The notes below the pieces were generated by a model. The model did not search any database, was not told where the DNA came from, and saw nothing but the letters and a program-made list of their open reading frames with translations. Shown piece by piece: positions 51,537-59,602 of a DNA stretch of 64,000 nucleotides. Every line of letters starts with the position of its first letter. Within the stretch, counting starts at the first letter, position 1. The stretch is from Flavisolibacter longurius (GTDB taxonomy: Bacteria > Bacteroidota > Bacteroidia > Chitinophagales > Chitinophagaceae). A program made the position numbers and the translations under genes. The stretch lies in the NCBI GenBank assembly GCA_013327885.1, contig JABUMY010000002.1, positions 186,001-250,000 of the forward strand, written 5' to 3'.

Positions 51537-51692
51537 TTATTTTAATTTCTTTTCATCGCTTACAGTCAGCTTATGACGGCCTTTGGCACGACGGCTGGCT
51601 AACACTTTTCTGCCGTTAGCGCTTTGCATACGCTTACGAAATCCATGTACTGTTTTACGACGACGACGATGCGGTTGGAATGTACGTTTCAT
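51537..51692 (-). CDS. rpmH: Large ribosomal subunit protein bL34
   Basis: A 51-residue protein. [20 protein letters not shown], then [20 protein letters not shown] and a short [11 protein letters not shown] tail: the full bL34 sequence with the usual Arg/Lys content. It precedes rnpA and yidD, the conserved order near many bacterial origins, although dnaA is not in the window. A roughly 100-nt leader with a CCCGT/ACGGG hairpin lies upstream. Confidence 0.97.
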   Translation of the reverse strand: MKRTFQPHRRRRKTVHGFRKRMQSANGRKVLASRRAKGRHKLTVSDEKKLK

Positions 51693-51795
51693 TGAATCTT
51701 TTTTTTCACGTTCTAAAATTGCCCGTGGAGAAACGGGTCTGTTTCAGTTTTTATCGCCGGGTCACCACACCCTTGCGATTTTTGTGAAAGGACGG

Positions 51796-51803
51796 CAAAA
51801 GTA
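51796..51803 (-). promoter_or_regulatory. -7 box TACTTTTG upstream of rpmH
   Basis: Read on the minus strand, TACTTTTG matches TAnnTTTG exactly and lies 104 nt before the rpmH ATG. A -33 element at the right spacing is not obvious. Confidence 0.45.
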
Positions 51804-51945
51804 AGGCGCAAAGCCCATATTAGAAGAATGACGAAAGACTTTTTTTTGGAAGGGCTGTTAAAATAGAGGCTCCTTTTTTGATAAAACCGCCTATTCTGCC
51901 TGCCTCAGCCTTGGCAATGGGCACAGGCTTTGTAAAAAACGAAGT

Positions 51946-53745
51946 ATGAAAAAGATGATGATCGGCATTGTAGCGGTAGGATTTCTTACCTCGTGCCAAC
52001 AGGTGCAAGGATGGTTTGGCAGTACGGGCAACAGCGACAGCACCCAAACCATGAACTCGGAAAGTGTAAACAAAGCAAAATTGCTCCGGGACGAAAGCAT
52101 TACCCGGGACAACGCCTACTCGGATCTGTTTATAGACAGTGCCACCCTGGAGGCGTATATACAAAAAGAAGCCGTACCAGCCGACAAGGCCGACCGGATG
52201 CGGGAATTTTATGTTGTACGCAACCACCAATTTGCCTGGTTTACTTCCGCCGGGCTGACGGAGCAGGCAAGAGGGCTTTGGAGCCTTTCGGAAAGCAGCG
52301 CAGAAGAAGTAAAAACAAAACCTTCCGACCGGTTGCAGGAGCGGATGGATTCCCTGCTCACCGGCGACTCTTCGGCTATGGCCAGGCAAAAACCTTCTCC
52401 CCTCCCCGATACAGCTACCCGGATCAACAACCGCGACACAACAACAGCAACCGTTTCCAACGGCGCCATTGACAGCCTGCGCCCAACTGCAGGCAATGGA
52501 GGCAGCCTATTTTCACAATCCGACACAGCCTTGGTACAAACCGAGTTGGCCCTGACAGCGCATTTTGTAACGCTGGCAACGGAAACCCAGGGGCCCGTGA
52601 CGGCAGATAATTTTTACTGGCTGGTGCCCCGCAAGCGGATGGATGCCCTGCAACTGGCCGATTCGCTCCTGAACAAAGCGGCAGACTCTTCGCTTTGGCA
52701 GAACAATGCCCAGTATGCCGCCTTGAAAAACAGCCTTGGAACTTACTATAACGCAGCGAAAAACGGTGGTTGGCCAACCGTTGGCGCTGTTGCCGGTATG
52801 CGAAAAGGTGTGCAATCGCCGGCCGTGGTGCAACTCAAAAAACGCCTGGCCGCCTCGGGAGATTACCCGGCGTCGGATACAACACTGGTTTATAGCGATT
52901 CGCTGGTAACGGCCATTAAAAGCGTGCAGGAGCAGTTTGGACTTTTGCCAACCGGTCTTGTCAACGATTCCCTTTTACAAGAACTGAATGTTCCGGCGGA
53001 AGAAAGGGTTAAGCAGATCCTTGTAAACATGAACCGGGCCCTTTGGTTGCAGCCGCATACCGACAGCAGCCGGATCTTTATTAATATCCCCACACAGCAA
53101 TTGGTAGCGTACGGCGACAGCGGTAAAGTAATGCGCATGCCGGTGATCGTAGGTAAAGAAGGCACAGGCACTATGGCCTTTAACGACGCCATTACAACCG
53201 TGGTTTTCAACCCGGCCTGGAACATACCGGAAAGTATCGTGAGGAACGAAATAATGCCAAAGATGAAAAACGATCCGGACTACCTGAAGAAAAACAAAAT
53301 GGAGATCGTTTCGCAAAATGACAGCATTCCGCAAATACGGCAACTGCCGGGTAAGGACAATGCATTGGGCCGGGTGAAGTTTGTTTTTCCGAACAGCTTT
53401 GAAATCTACCTGCACGATACGCCAAACAAAACGCTTTTTGCGCAGCAAAACCGGGCCCTGAGCCATGGCTGTATTCGCGTAGCTTATCCCGATTCACTTG
53501 CGAAATTTGTTTTGCGCGGACAAACCGAATGGACGCCAGAGAAAATTAGGGCCGCCATGGCAGATGGCAAAGAGCAGTCGGTAGCTGTGAAGACGCCTGT
53601 ACCGGTTTCTATTGCGTATTATACAGCTTGGATTGGACCCAATGAAAAGCTCCATTTCAGTCGCGATATATATGGTTACGACAGGCAAACAGCGGCCCGG
53701 ATGTTTGAGAGTACCCCGCTTTCGCCCAGCATGGCCAGGCGGTAA
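51946..53745 (+). CDS. L,D-transpeptidase lipoprotein (YkuD) with peptidoglycan-binding domain
   Basis: A 599-residue protein. The lipoprotein signal MKKMMIGIVAVGFLTSC has a Cys at residue 17. Residues about 45-270 form an N-terminal scaffold like that of LdtD/YcbB, containing a Ser/Thr-rich low-complexity insert (LLTGDSSAMARQKPSPLPDT, about 137-200). About 285-345 is a PG_binding_1 domain (VVQLKKRLAASGDYPASD). About 360-540 is the YkuD catalytic domain with SHGCIRV. It makes 3-3 cross-links in peptidoglycan or attaches proteins to it. The length fits the LdtD group. Confidence 0.94.
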   Translation: MKKMMIGIVAVGFLTSCQQVQGWFGSTGNSDSTQTMNSESVNKAKLLRDESITRDNAYSDLFIDSATLEAYIQKEAVPADKADRMREFYVVRNHQFAWFTSAGLTEQARGLWSLSESSAEEVKTKPSDRLQERMDSLLTGDSSAMARQKPSPLPDTATRINNRDTTTATVSNGAIDSLRPTAGNGGSLFSQSDTALVQTELALTAHFVTLATETQGPVTADNFYWLVPRKRMDALQLADSLLNKAADSSLWQNNAQYAALKNSLGTYYNAAKNGGWPTVGAVAGMRKGVQSPAVVQLKKRLAASGDYPASDTTLVYSDSLVTAIKSVQEQFGLLPTGLVNDSLLQELNVPAEERVKQILVNMNRALWLQPHTDSSRIFINIPTQQLVAYGDSGKVMRMPVIVGKEGTGTMAFNDAITTVVFNPAWNIPESIVRNEIMPKMKNDPDYLKKNKMEIVSQNDSIPQIRQLPGKDNALGRVKFVFPNSFEIYLHDTPNKTLFAQQNRALSHGCIRVAYPDSLAKFVLRGQTEWTPEKIRAAMADGKEQSVAVKTPVPVSIAYYTAWIGPNEKLHFSRDIYGYDRQTAARMFESTPLSPSMARR

Positions 53746-53750
53746 AGAAG

Positions 53751-53782
53751 AAAGGCAGTTCAAACAACCTGCCTTTATTTTG
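53751..53782 (+). terminator. Terminator after the L,D-transpeptidase gene
   Basis: AAAGGCAG (53751-53758) pairs with CTGCCTTT (53769-53776), then ATTTTG. A second GCCGGCAGC/GCTGCCGG hairpin follows at about 53801-53821. Confidence 0.7.
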
Positions 53783-53856
53783 CAGCAGTATTTTGCTGAG
53801 GCCGGCAGCCTGTGCTGCCGGAATTGGCAACATCTTTGAACCAATACCAAAAAACA

Positions 53857-54570
53857 ATGCTGAAGCAAGTCATTTTATCCGGAATCCTTTTACTGGGCCT
53901 TAGCGCCTGCGATGTTCTTACCAATCTTCCGCAAACAACAGGGATGGGCACCGTTACCCAAACCGAAGCCGCACAGGCCATTCGCGAAGCCCTTGACCAG
54001 GGCACGGGCCGCGGTATTGGTGTGCTGAACAAACCCGATGGCTTTTTCGGCAACCAGGCCTACAAGCTCTTTTTACCGCCCGATGCGCAACGGGTAGAGA
54101 ATACGCTGCGGCAGTTGGGCTTTTCGTCGCTGGTAGACAAAGCCATTCTACAGATCAACCGGTCGGCCGAAGATGCAGTGGGCTTTGCCCGCCCGATCTT
54201 TTTGGACGCTATTCGTGAAATGACCATCACCGATGCCATCAACATCATCAAAGGTCCCAAGGATGGCGCCACGCAATATTTCAGGCAAAAGACCACCGAC
54301 AAGCTGGTGGCTGCCTTTTTACCCGTGATCAAAAGCTCGCTGGAAAAATTCAGCGCCACCAAGTATTATACGGATGTGATCAACACCTACAACAACTTTC
54401 CAACAACGGCCAGGAAGATCAATCCCGACCTGCCTTCTTACGTAGTGGACAAAGCCGTGAGTGCCCTCTTTGACCAGGTAGCGCAGGAAGAAGCGGCCAT
54501 CCGCGCCAACCCCGTGGCCAGAACAACAGATATTCTGAAAAAAGTATTTGGCTGGGCTGCCAGGAGTTAA
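53857..54570 (+). CDS. DUF4197 domain lipoprotein
   Basis: A 237-residue protein. The lipoprotein signal MLKQVILSGILLLGLSAC leads into DVLTNLP, then EAAQAIREALDQGTGRGI, FRQKTTDKLVAAFLPVIKSS and PDLPSYVVDKAVSALFDQVA, the conserved helices of DUF4197. The family is periplasmic and of unknown function. The ATG at 53857 is chosen because it starts the signal peptide; a frame 15 codons longer has none. Confidence 0.92.
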   Translation: MLKQVILSGILLLGLSACDVLTNLPQTTGMGTVTQTEAAQAIREALDQGTGRGIGVLNKPDGFFGNQAYKLFLPPDAQRVENTLRQLGFSSLVDKAILQINRSAEDAVGFARPIFLDAIREMTITDAINIIKGPKDGATQYFRQKTTDKLVAAFLPVIKSSLEKFSATKYYTDVINTYNNFPTTARKINPDLPSYVVDKAVSALFDQVAQEEAAIRANPVARTTDILKKVFGWAARS

Positions 54571-54579
54571 AGTAGAGGT

Positions 54580-54643
54580 GACAGGTGGCCGGTGATGGTG
54601 CGCTATTTTATAGCCACCTGTCACCGGCCACCTGTCTTTTTTT
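54580..54643 (+). terminator. Long hairpin terminator after DUF4197
   Basis: GACAGGTGGCCGGTGA (54580-54595) pairs perfectly with TCACCGGCCACCTGTC (54621-54636), followed by TTTTTTT. It reaches the stop codon of the convergent flavin reductase gene at 54642. Confidence 0.9.
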
Positions 54644-55532
54644 ACACAATATTCTCCGCTGCCAGCAACACCTGCCAGGCTTCGTACACCTTGTTGCCAT
54701 TAAGCAGTTTTGCTGCATAGGCATGGATCTCTTTTTCCATTTCGGCGGGATTGACACTATAGTACTGAAAAATATTTTTCAGGTGGTCGTCGTCGAACGA
54801 TGGCTCTACTACTGGCAACTCGTGTACATTGCCCAGCATGCCCAAATGATTACCGGTAAGGGTAGTGCTATTTCTGATACTTTGCGGCAGGGCATCGAGG
54901 CCAATACCGAGTTTTATGTTGGGTTTGGGAACGGCAAACAGGCTTTCCGGTGTGACGCGGCAGTACCAGTCGCCGCCAAGACGAGCCACCAGTTGCAGTT
55001 TACGCTGATCTATCTTTTTTTCTTCATCCAATAAGTTGTCTGCAATGTGCAGCTTCACCACTTCGCAGATCACCAGGTTACCGGCGCCGCCGCCATCGCC
55101 CAGGGGTTTGATCTCTTTGACAAGGCATTCCATCTTTACCTGGCTTTCTTTTACCATGGGTGGCTTTACCAGGGTTGCCGGCTCTTTTGTAAAACCGGCT
55201 TTGGTGAATTCATCCACGCCTTTCGGGTACTCGCAACTGGCCAGCGATATTTGCTGCACCATATCGTAGGTAACAATGTTGATGACCACTTCGGGTACTT
55301 CCTGCACATTTTGTAAGGTGTGCTTAGTGGTATTGTCCCGCACCCGCCGCGATGGCGAAAACACTACAATGGGCGGGTTGGAAGAAAACAGGTTGAAAAA
55401 CGAAAACGGGCTCAGGTTTACGTTGCCGGCGGCGTCAACTGTGGAGGCAAAACAAATGGGCCGCGGCGCAATCACATGCTGCAGGTAATACTGCTTTTCG
55501 GCCGGCGCCAGGTCGTTTAGGGTAAACACCAT
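54642..55532 (-). CDS. Flavin reductase-like FMN-binding protein
   Basis: A 296-residue protein. YYLQHVIAPRPICFASTVDA, GNVNLSPFSFFNLFSSNPPI and VVINIVTYDMVQQISLASCE are the blocks of the DIM6/NTAB flavin-reductase-like split-barrel family. Pro-rich DEFTKAGFTKEPATLVKPPM follows. The C-terminal part (about 215-296) is an extension found in Bacteroidota members. It is likely cytosolic and FMN-binding. The substrate is unknown and it has no operon partner. Confidence 0.9.
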   Translation of the reverse strand: MVFTLNDLAPAEKQYYLQHVIAPRPICFASTVDAAGNVNLSPFSFFNLFSSNPPIVVFSPSRRVRDNTTKHTLQNVQEVPEVVINIVTYDMVQQISLASCEYPKGVDEFTKAGFTKEPATLVKPPMVKESQVKMECLVKEIKPLGDGGGAGNLVICEVVKLHIADNLLDEEKKIDQRKLQLVARLGGDWYCRVTPESLFAVPKPNIKLGIGLDALPQSIRNSTTLTGNHLGMLGNVHELPVVEPSFDDDHLKNIFQYYSVNPAEMEKEIHAYAAKLLNGNKVYEAWQVLLAAENIV

Positions 55533-55572
55533 AGGGGCAAATGTAAGGAGGGTGGTTGGTGGATGGTTAATA

Positions 55573-55686
55573 GGTTGATAAGTTGAAAAGTTGATTGGTT
55601 GAAAAGTAGGTAGCTAATTCGTGCCCCATGGATTTGGTTTCAACCCTATTAACGCATTAACCAATTAACCTTTCAACTTATCAACC
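55573..55686. repeat. Inverted GGTTGATAAGTTGAAA repeat with degenerate flanks
   Basis: GGTTGATAAGTTGAAA (55573-55588) and its exact inverse TTTCAACTTATCAACC (55671-55686) flank about 80 bp. Degenerate copies lie nearby (AAAGTTGATTGGTTGAAAAG; CCTGTCAACTTCTCAA). It fills the gap 55533-55824 together with a short unassigned stretch. Confidence 0.75.
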
Positions 55687-55824
55687 TGTCAACTTCTCAA
55701 GCCACCCACCGCTCGTACGCCCAAGCTGCCATTCATACCAAAGCAGCGGGAAGGTGTAACAAACAAGGGCCTACCTTCGTTCTACGAAACGATTCGTTAT
55801 ACAAACCAAAAAAAACCAACCAAC

Positions 55825-56538
55825 ATGCGTACAGTAATTTTTTTAGCTATGACTATGCTATTGACAACCGTTTCGGCCCAGGCCCAAAAAGAAAAAAATG
55901 AAACCCTCGAAGGCAATGGCAACCTGGTGATGCGTGAGGTGCCGGTCAGTTCATTTGAAACCCTAAAAGCCAGCGGCGTGTACGAGTTGCGCTTGTCGCA
56001 GGGCGACAAAGAAGCGGTAAAGATTGAAGCCGATGAAAACCTGCAGCAATATTTTACGGTGCGCAACGAAGGCGCATCGCTGGTAATTGACATGAAAGGG
56101 TTGAAGAACAAAAACCTGAAGAACAAAAACAAAATGCGGGTATACGTGACCTTTAAAAAATTAAAGGCAATGGACCTGAGCACGGTAGGCAGCGTAGCCG
56201 CAGAAAAAGCACTTGATTTTACGGACCTCGAGATCAACAATGCCAGCGTAGGCAAAGTGCAGTTGCACCTGACGGCCAATTCGGTAACGTTTAAAAACAG
56301 CAGCGTGGGCAATGTGCAACTTAGCGGCAAAGCGCAAAATGCCGTGTTTACCAACTCGGGTGTGGGCAGCTTTGATGCCGGCAGCTTTGTTGTGCAAACC
56401 ATGAACATTGAGAACAATGGCGTGGGTGGCGCAACCGTGAATGCCGAAAAAGACTTGAAAGTAAAAGACAATAACCTGAGCCGGGTAAAGAACAAAGGCG
56501 CAGCACGGATTCGCAAGAACAACGTGGTGGTGATCTGA
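55825..56538 (+). CDS. Head-GIN domain (DUF2807) exported protein
   Basis: A 237-residue protein. The signal peptide is MRTVIFLAMTMLLTTVSAQA. VPVSSFETLKASGVYELRLS opens DUF2807. Repeated strands with the NSSVGNVQLSG, NSGVGSFDAG and NNGVGGATVNA pattern form a right-handed beta-helix. The protein ends with KNNVVVI. The family is typical of Bacteroidota and Cytophagales with no known function. It is likely periplasmic. Confidence 0.92.
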   Translation: MRTVIFLAMTMLLTTVSAQAQKEKNETLEGNGNLVMREVPVSSFETLKASGVYELRLSQGDKEAVKIEADENLQQYFTVRNEGASLVIDMKGLKNKNLKNKNKMRVYVTFKKLKAMDLSTVGSVAAEKALDFTDLEINNASVGKVQLHLTANSVTFKNSSVGNVQLSGKAQNAVFTNSGVGSFDAGSFVVQTMNIENNGVGGATVNAEKDLKVKDNNLSRVKNKGAARIRKNNVVVI

Positions 56539-56562
56539 GCGAGTGTGTATGGATGTTATTAT

Positions 56563-56600
56563 AAAACAAACGTCGTGCAGGATTGCACGACGTTTGTTTT
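56563..56600. terminator. Perfect bidirectional terminator
   Basis: AAAACAAACGTCGTGCA (56563-56579), 4-nt loop, TGCACGACGTTTGTTTT (56584-56600): a 17-bp perfect stem between the convergent DUF2807 and GNAT genes. Confidence 0.93.
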
Positions 56601-56616
56601 TATTTACGTTAGAACA

Positions 56617-57084
56617 TTAGTCGAGCGACATGCGCATTTCGAGCAGGTAGGGCTGAAAGCCCACTTTTTCATAGGCCTTTACAGCCGGCTCGTTCTCTAT
56701 AAAAACATCCAGCCTTGCTTCGGTAATGCCTCTTTGTTTTGCCAGCGATGCCAGGACCTCAATCACCTGCGCATTGATGCCTTTTCCCCGGTGTTCAGGT
56801 TGCACATACATCATTCCCAGGTAAGCGTGTTGCGCATGTTTGTAAAATTGTTTCGATGCATCGATACGCGAATAACCACAGGCAATGATCTCTTCGTTCC
56901 ATTCGGCAACAATGACGTCTGTCTGCGGATCGGTCAGCATTTTTTGAATGTCGTAATAATGCACAGGGTCTTCCTTCAAAGTCGGGCAAAACGGTCGTTC
57001 CGCACGAATGATTCCCTGCTCAAATTGAAGTAAAACAGGGAGATCGGCCAGGGTTGCTTTTCGAAGCCGGATGTCGTTCATCAT
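56617..57084 (-). CDS. GNAT family N-acetyltransferase
   Basis: A 155-residue protein. IRLRKATLADLPVLLQFEQG is the first strand/helix, HAYLGMMYVQPEHRGKGINA is motif A with the acetyl-CoA loop (HRGKG), and VFIENEPAVKAYEKVGF is motif B. Its substrate is unknown. It lies 56 bp downstream of the FAH gene on the same strand and may be co-transcribed. Confidence 0.93.
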   Translation of the reverse strand: MMNDIRLRKATLADLPVLLQFEQGIIRAERPFCPTLKEDPVHYYDIQKMLTDPQTDVIVAEWNEEIIACGYSRIDASKQFYKHAQHAYLGMMYVQPEHRGKGINAQVIEVLASLAKQRGITEARLDVFIENEPAVKAYEKVGFQPYLLEMRMSLD

Positions 57085-57140
57085 ACAAACGAATTTTTAG
57101 TAAGAAACAGCAATAACCTGCTGTGTAACCCAAATCTATC

Positions 57141-58148
57141 TTATCCTTTTTTTTGCTGCAGGATGCTCCAGTCGGTTTCTTCAGCAACAATGGTATTGGA
57201 AAGTGTGCCCAGTCCATCGATCTCCATTTCCACCACATCGCCGGCTTGCAGCCACTGCTCGGTGTAACCGGGGTTTTCCAATTTGCCGGTGCCGTTCAGT
57301 TCTAAAAAGCAGCCGGTGCCTACGGTGCCGCTGCCGATAATATCACCGGGAAAAAGATCCACGCCATAGGAAGCTCTTTCGATGATCTCGGCAAAGGTCC
57401 AGTCCATATCACCCAGGTTACCTTCACTCACCTGCACGCCATTTACCTTGCAGGTCATTTTCAGGTTCCAGTTGCGGCCGGTGTGGCCCTCTTTTGCCGG
57501 CACGGCAAACTCCTCCAACTCGTCCAGCGTAACCAGCCAGGGACCAACCGTGGTGGCAAAATCCTTTCCTTTGGCAGGGCCCAGGTTGAGCAGCATTTCG
57601 TCCATCTGCAGGCGGCGGGCACTGAGGTCGTTCATGATCATAAGGCCACCAATATAGCTTTCGGCGTCTTCGGCTTTGATGTTGCGGCCGTGCTTGCAAA
57701 TAACGATTGCCGCTTCCAATTCAAAATCCAGCTTTTCAAAATGATCGGGCATGCAGGTCACGTTGCCGGGACCTTTGATGCTGTGGTGATTGGTAAAATA
57801 AAAAATGGGGTACTGGTCAAACTCCGGTATCATGTCAACCTTGCGGTTTCGACGGGCGGCGGCTACGTGCTGGCGAAACGCATAGGCATCGCGGCAGGAG
57901 GTTGGAAAAGGCACCGGCGCCAGGAGCTGCACGCTGTCAACAGCAATGCCTTTGCCGCGGCCAATCCTTTCTTCTTCGATCATGGGCACACCGTTTTGCA
58001 CTACAGGGGCCGAATCTTCCCAATAGGCTAGGAACATGCTCATAGTCGTGGGCAGGTCGGGGTGAATGTCTTCCATATTGTAAAGCAGTCCGTTTACATA
58101 GGTGGCCAGGTATTCTTGTTCATCTTTAAGATAGGAAACCAGTTTCAT
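57141..58148 (-). CDS. Fumarylacetoacetate hydrolase family protein
   Basis: A 335-residue protein. The C-terminal FAH domain has the metal-binding HFEKLDFELEAAIVI (Glu residues), MIMNDLSARRLQM, GPAKGKDFATTVGPWLVT, LFPGDIIGSGTVGTGC and QAGDVVEMEIDGLG. The N-terminal part (about 1-80) is the small lid domain. Family members hydrolyse or decarboxylate fumarylacetoacetate-type ketones. No homogentisate pathway gene is adjacent, so the substrate is open. The ATG at 58148 is chosen over one 48 codons upstream, where similarity is absent. The region 58149-58434 has no supported gene. Confidence 0.93.
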   Translation of the reverse strand: MKLVSYLKDEQEYLATYVNGLLYNMEDIHPDLPTTMSMFLAYWEDSAPVVQNGVPMIEEERIGRGKGIAVDSVQLLAPVPFPTSCRDAYAFRQHVAAARRNRKVDMIPEFDQYPIFYFTNHHSIKGPGNVTCMPDHFEKLDFELEAAIVICKHGRNIKAEDAESYIGGLMIMNDLSARRLQMDEMLLNLGPAKGKDFATTVGPWLVTLDELEEFAVPAKEGHTGRNWNLKMTCKVNGVQVSEGNLGDMDWTFAEIIERASYGVDLFPGDIIGSGTVGTGCFLELNGTGKLENPGYTEQWLQAGDVVEMEIDGLGTLSNTIVAEETDWSILQQKKG

Positions 58149-58434
58149 GCATCGTTGATTTAAGGGTAAAAATAGGGCAGCGAGGTTGATTACGGCCACG
58201 CCGCTTTTTTGCTTTGCTAAAACAAGTTTGTGACGTGTATTGGCAGTTGGTATTGGTTCAGCAAATACAAAAAAGCAATGTTGGCCATGCAAAAAAGAAG
58301 CTGGGAAATTAAGTAGTTTCGGGATGGTGACAGAAATGATGTGGTGTGAATTTTAAAAGACGATACGAAATGAAAACGTTTGTTTTGCTGAACATACAGG
58401 GCCCGATGAACACTCTTTTTCCTCACTTTCTGTA

Positions 58435-58818
58435 ATGAATTTCATGGTAACGATCGACACCTTGCGCAAGCTGGCCACTTCTTTTCCCGGCGTCACAGAA
58501 GAGCCGCATTTCGAAAAGATCTCTTTCCGGGTAAAGAAGAAGATCTTTGCAACTTATGACGACAAAAACAAACGGGCCTGCCTCAAGCTGTCGGAAACCA
58601 GCCAGGATGTTTTTTGCCTTGCGGACAAAACAGTCATCTACCCCGTTGCCAACAAATGGGGCAAGCAGGGCTGGACACTTGTTGAAATGAAAAAACTACG
58701 CAAAGAATTATTTGCCGATGCTGTAACAACAGCCTATTGCGAAACAGCGCCGAAAAAACTCGCTGAACAGGTAAGGCCGCAAGCAACAGGAACCCTGTCG
58801 CCCGATAAATTGCAATAG
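58435..58818 (+). CDS. MmcQ/YjbR family protein (second copy)
   Basis: A 127-residue protein. LRKLATSFPGVTEEPHFEKI, SFRVKKKIFATYDDKNKRAC and WGKQGWTLVEMKKLRKELF are YjbR blocks. It belongs to the same family as the 27608-27961 protein but is clearly a different subgroup. The start is the ATG at 58435, or the one three codons later (58444). Its stop (TAG) shares a base with the GTG start of the next gene, which suggests translational coupling. Function unknown. Confidence 0.88.
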   Translation: MNFMVTIDTLRKLATSFPGVTEEPHFEKISFRVKKKIFATYDDKNKRACLKLSETSQDVFCLADKTVIYPVANKWGKQGWTLVEMKKLRKELFADAVTTAYCETAPKKLAEQVRPQATGTLSPDKLQ

Positions 58819-59444
58819 TGGAATATTCGCTAAACAGTAAACCTGAATCTGCATTGGTACATGCAACAATGAAGAACGTACAAACCACAGATCAACGAAA
58901 GGCAAAGCGCATGGCCGACCTGTACAACACGGTACCGAATATTGTTTGGTCGGTTCTTGGCTTTCTTCCCCTGTTTGTTTTTTGCTATACCCATTTACCA
59001 CTCAATTTTGTTCTTGCATTTGCTGGCATCAGTATAGCGCCGGCGTTTTTACCCAACCGTTTTTTTGATAAGATACAACTGGCAAATAACGCTATTACCT
59101 ATAAAAAGCTGGGGGTTGGTTTGGCGTTGCGGCTCTCGCAAAACGGTGCTATCATAAATAAGATGATCCGCAGTCAGTATCCCGACTACAAGGCGCTGCG
59201 CTGGGACCAGCGGTCAATGAAAGGACTCCTGGGCCAAACCTATGTGTTTGAAAAATTTCATTACATCCTGTTCTTGTTTTTTTGCCTGGTTGGTTTTACA
59301 GCCTTCAGCAAGGGTTTGTTCTTGTGGGGAATTGCGCTCTTGTTGATAAACATCGTTTACAATGTTTATCCCATCCTTTTGCAGCAATTCATTCGGACAA
59401 AGCTGGCAACTTGCAAGAAGAAAAGAGTTGTCCTATCTACCTAA
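58818..59444 (+). CDS. Membrane protein resembling CrtO-type glycosyl-carotenoid acyltransferases
   Basis: A 208-residue protein (GTG start) or 191 residues from the ATG at 58869. It has hydrophobic segments at about residues 42-78 and 150-190. LPNRFFDKIQLANNAITYKK, LGVGLALRLSQNG and, at the end, NVYPILLQQFIRTKL resemble the small CrtO family of putative glycosyl-diaponeurosporenoate acyltransferases. No carotenoid gene is adjacent, so I treat it as a membrane protein with that tentative resemblance. It overlaps the YjbR stop by 1 base when GTG is used. Confidence 0.65.
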   Translation: MEYSLNSKPESALVHATMKNVQTTDQRKAKRMADLYNTVPNIVWSVLGFLPLFVFCYTHLPLNFVLAFAGISIAPAFLPNRFFDKIQLANNAITYKKLGVGLALRLSQNGAIINKMIRSQYPDYKALRWDQRSMKGLLGQTYVFEKFHYILFLFFCLVGFTAFSKGLFLWGIALLLINIVYNVYPILLQQFIRTKLATCKKKRVVLST

Positions 59445-59549
59445 AAGAATAGGTTGATACAACAACATTAGACCCGCTGGATTTCAGGTTTTTTTGCACT
59501 ACACATCTTATCACAACAAAACAACTTTACCGGCAAGGGCAAAAACAAA

Positions 59550-59575
59550 AAAGCAGTAATCATCATTACTGCTTT
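59550..59575 (-). terminator. Terminator after the DegT aminotransferase
   Basis: AAAGCAGTAAT, CATC loop, ATTACTGCTTT: an 11-bp perfect stem. On the minus strand TTTTGTTTTTG follows, fitting the gene ending at 59603. It may also block read-through from the plus-strand gene. Confidence 0.88.
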
Positions 59576-59602
59576 CAAAATCTTTTTACGCTGATGTATT
59601 CA

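Noticed and set aside
58217-58426. Minus-strand open frame of 69 codons upstream of the FAH gene
   Set aside because: No domain, odd composition compared with neighbours, and it sits in the promoter region of two divergent genes.
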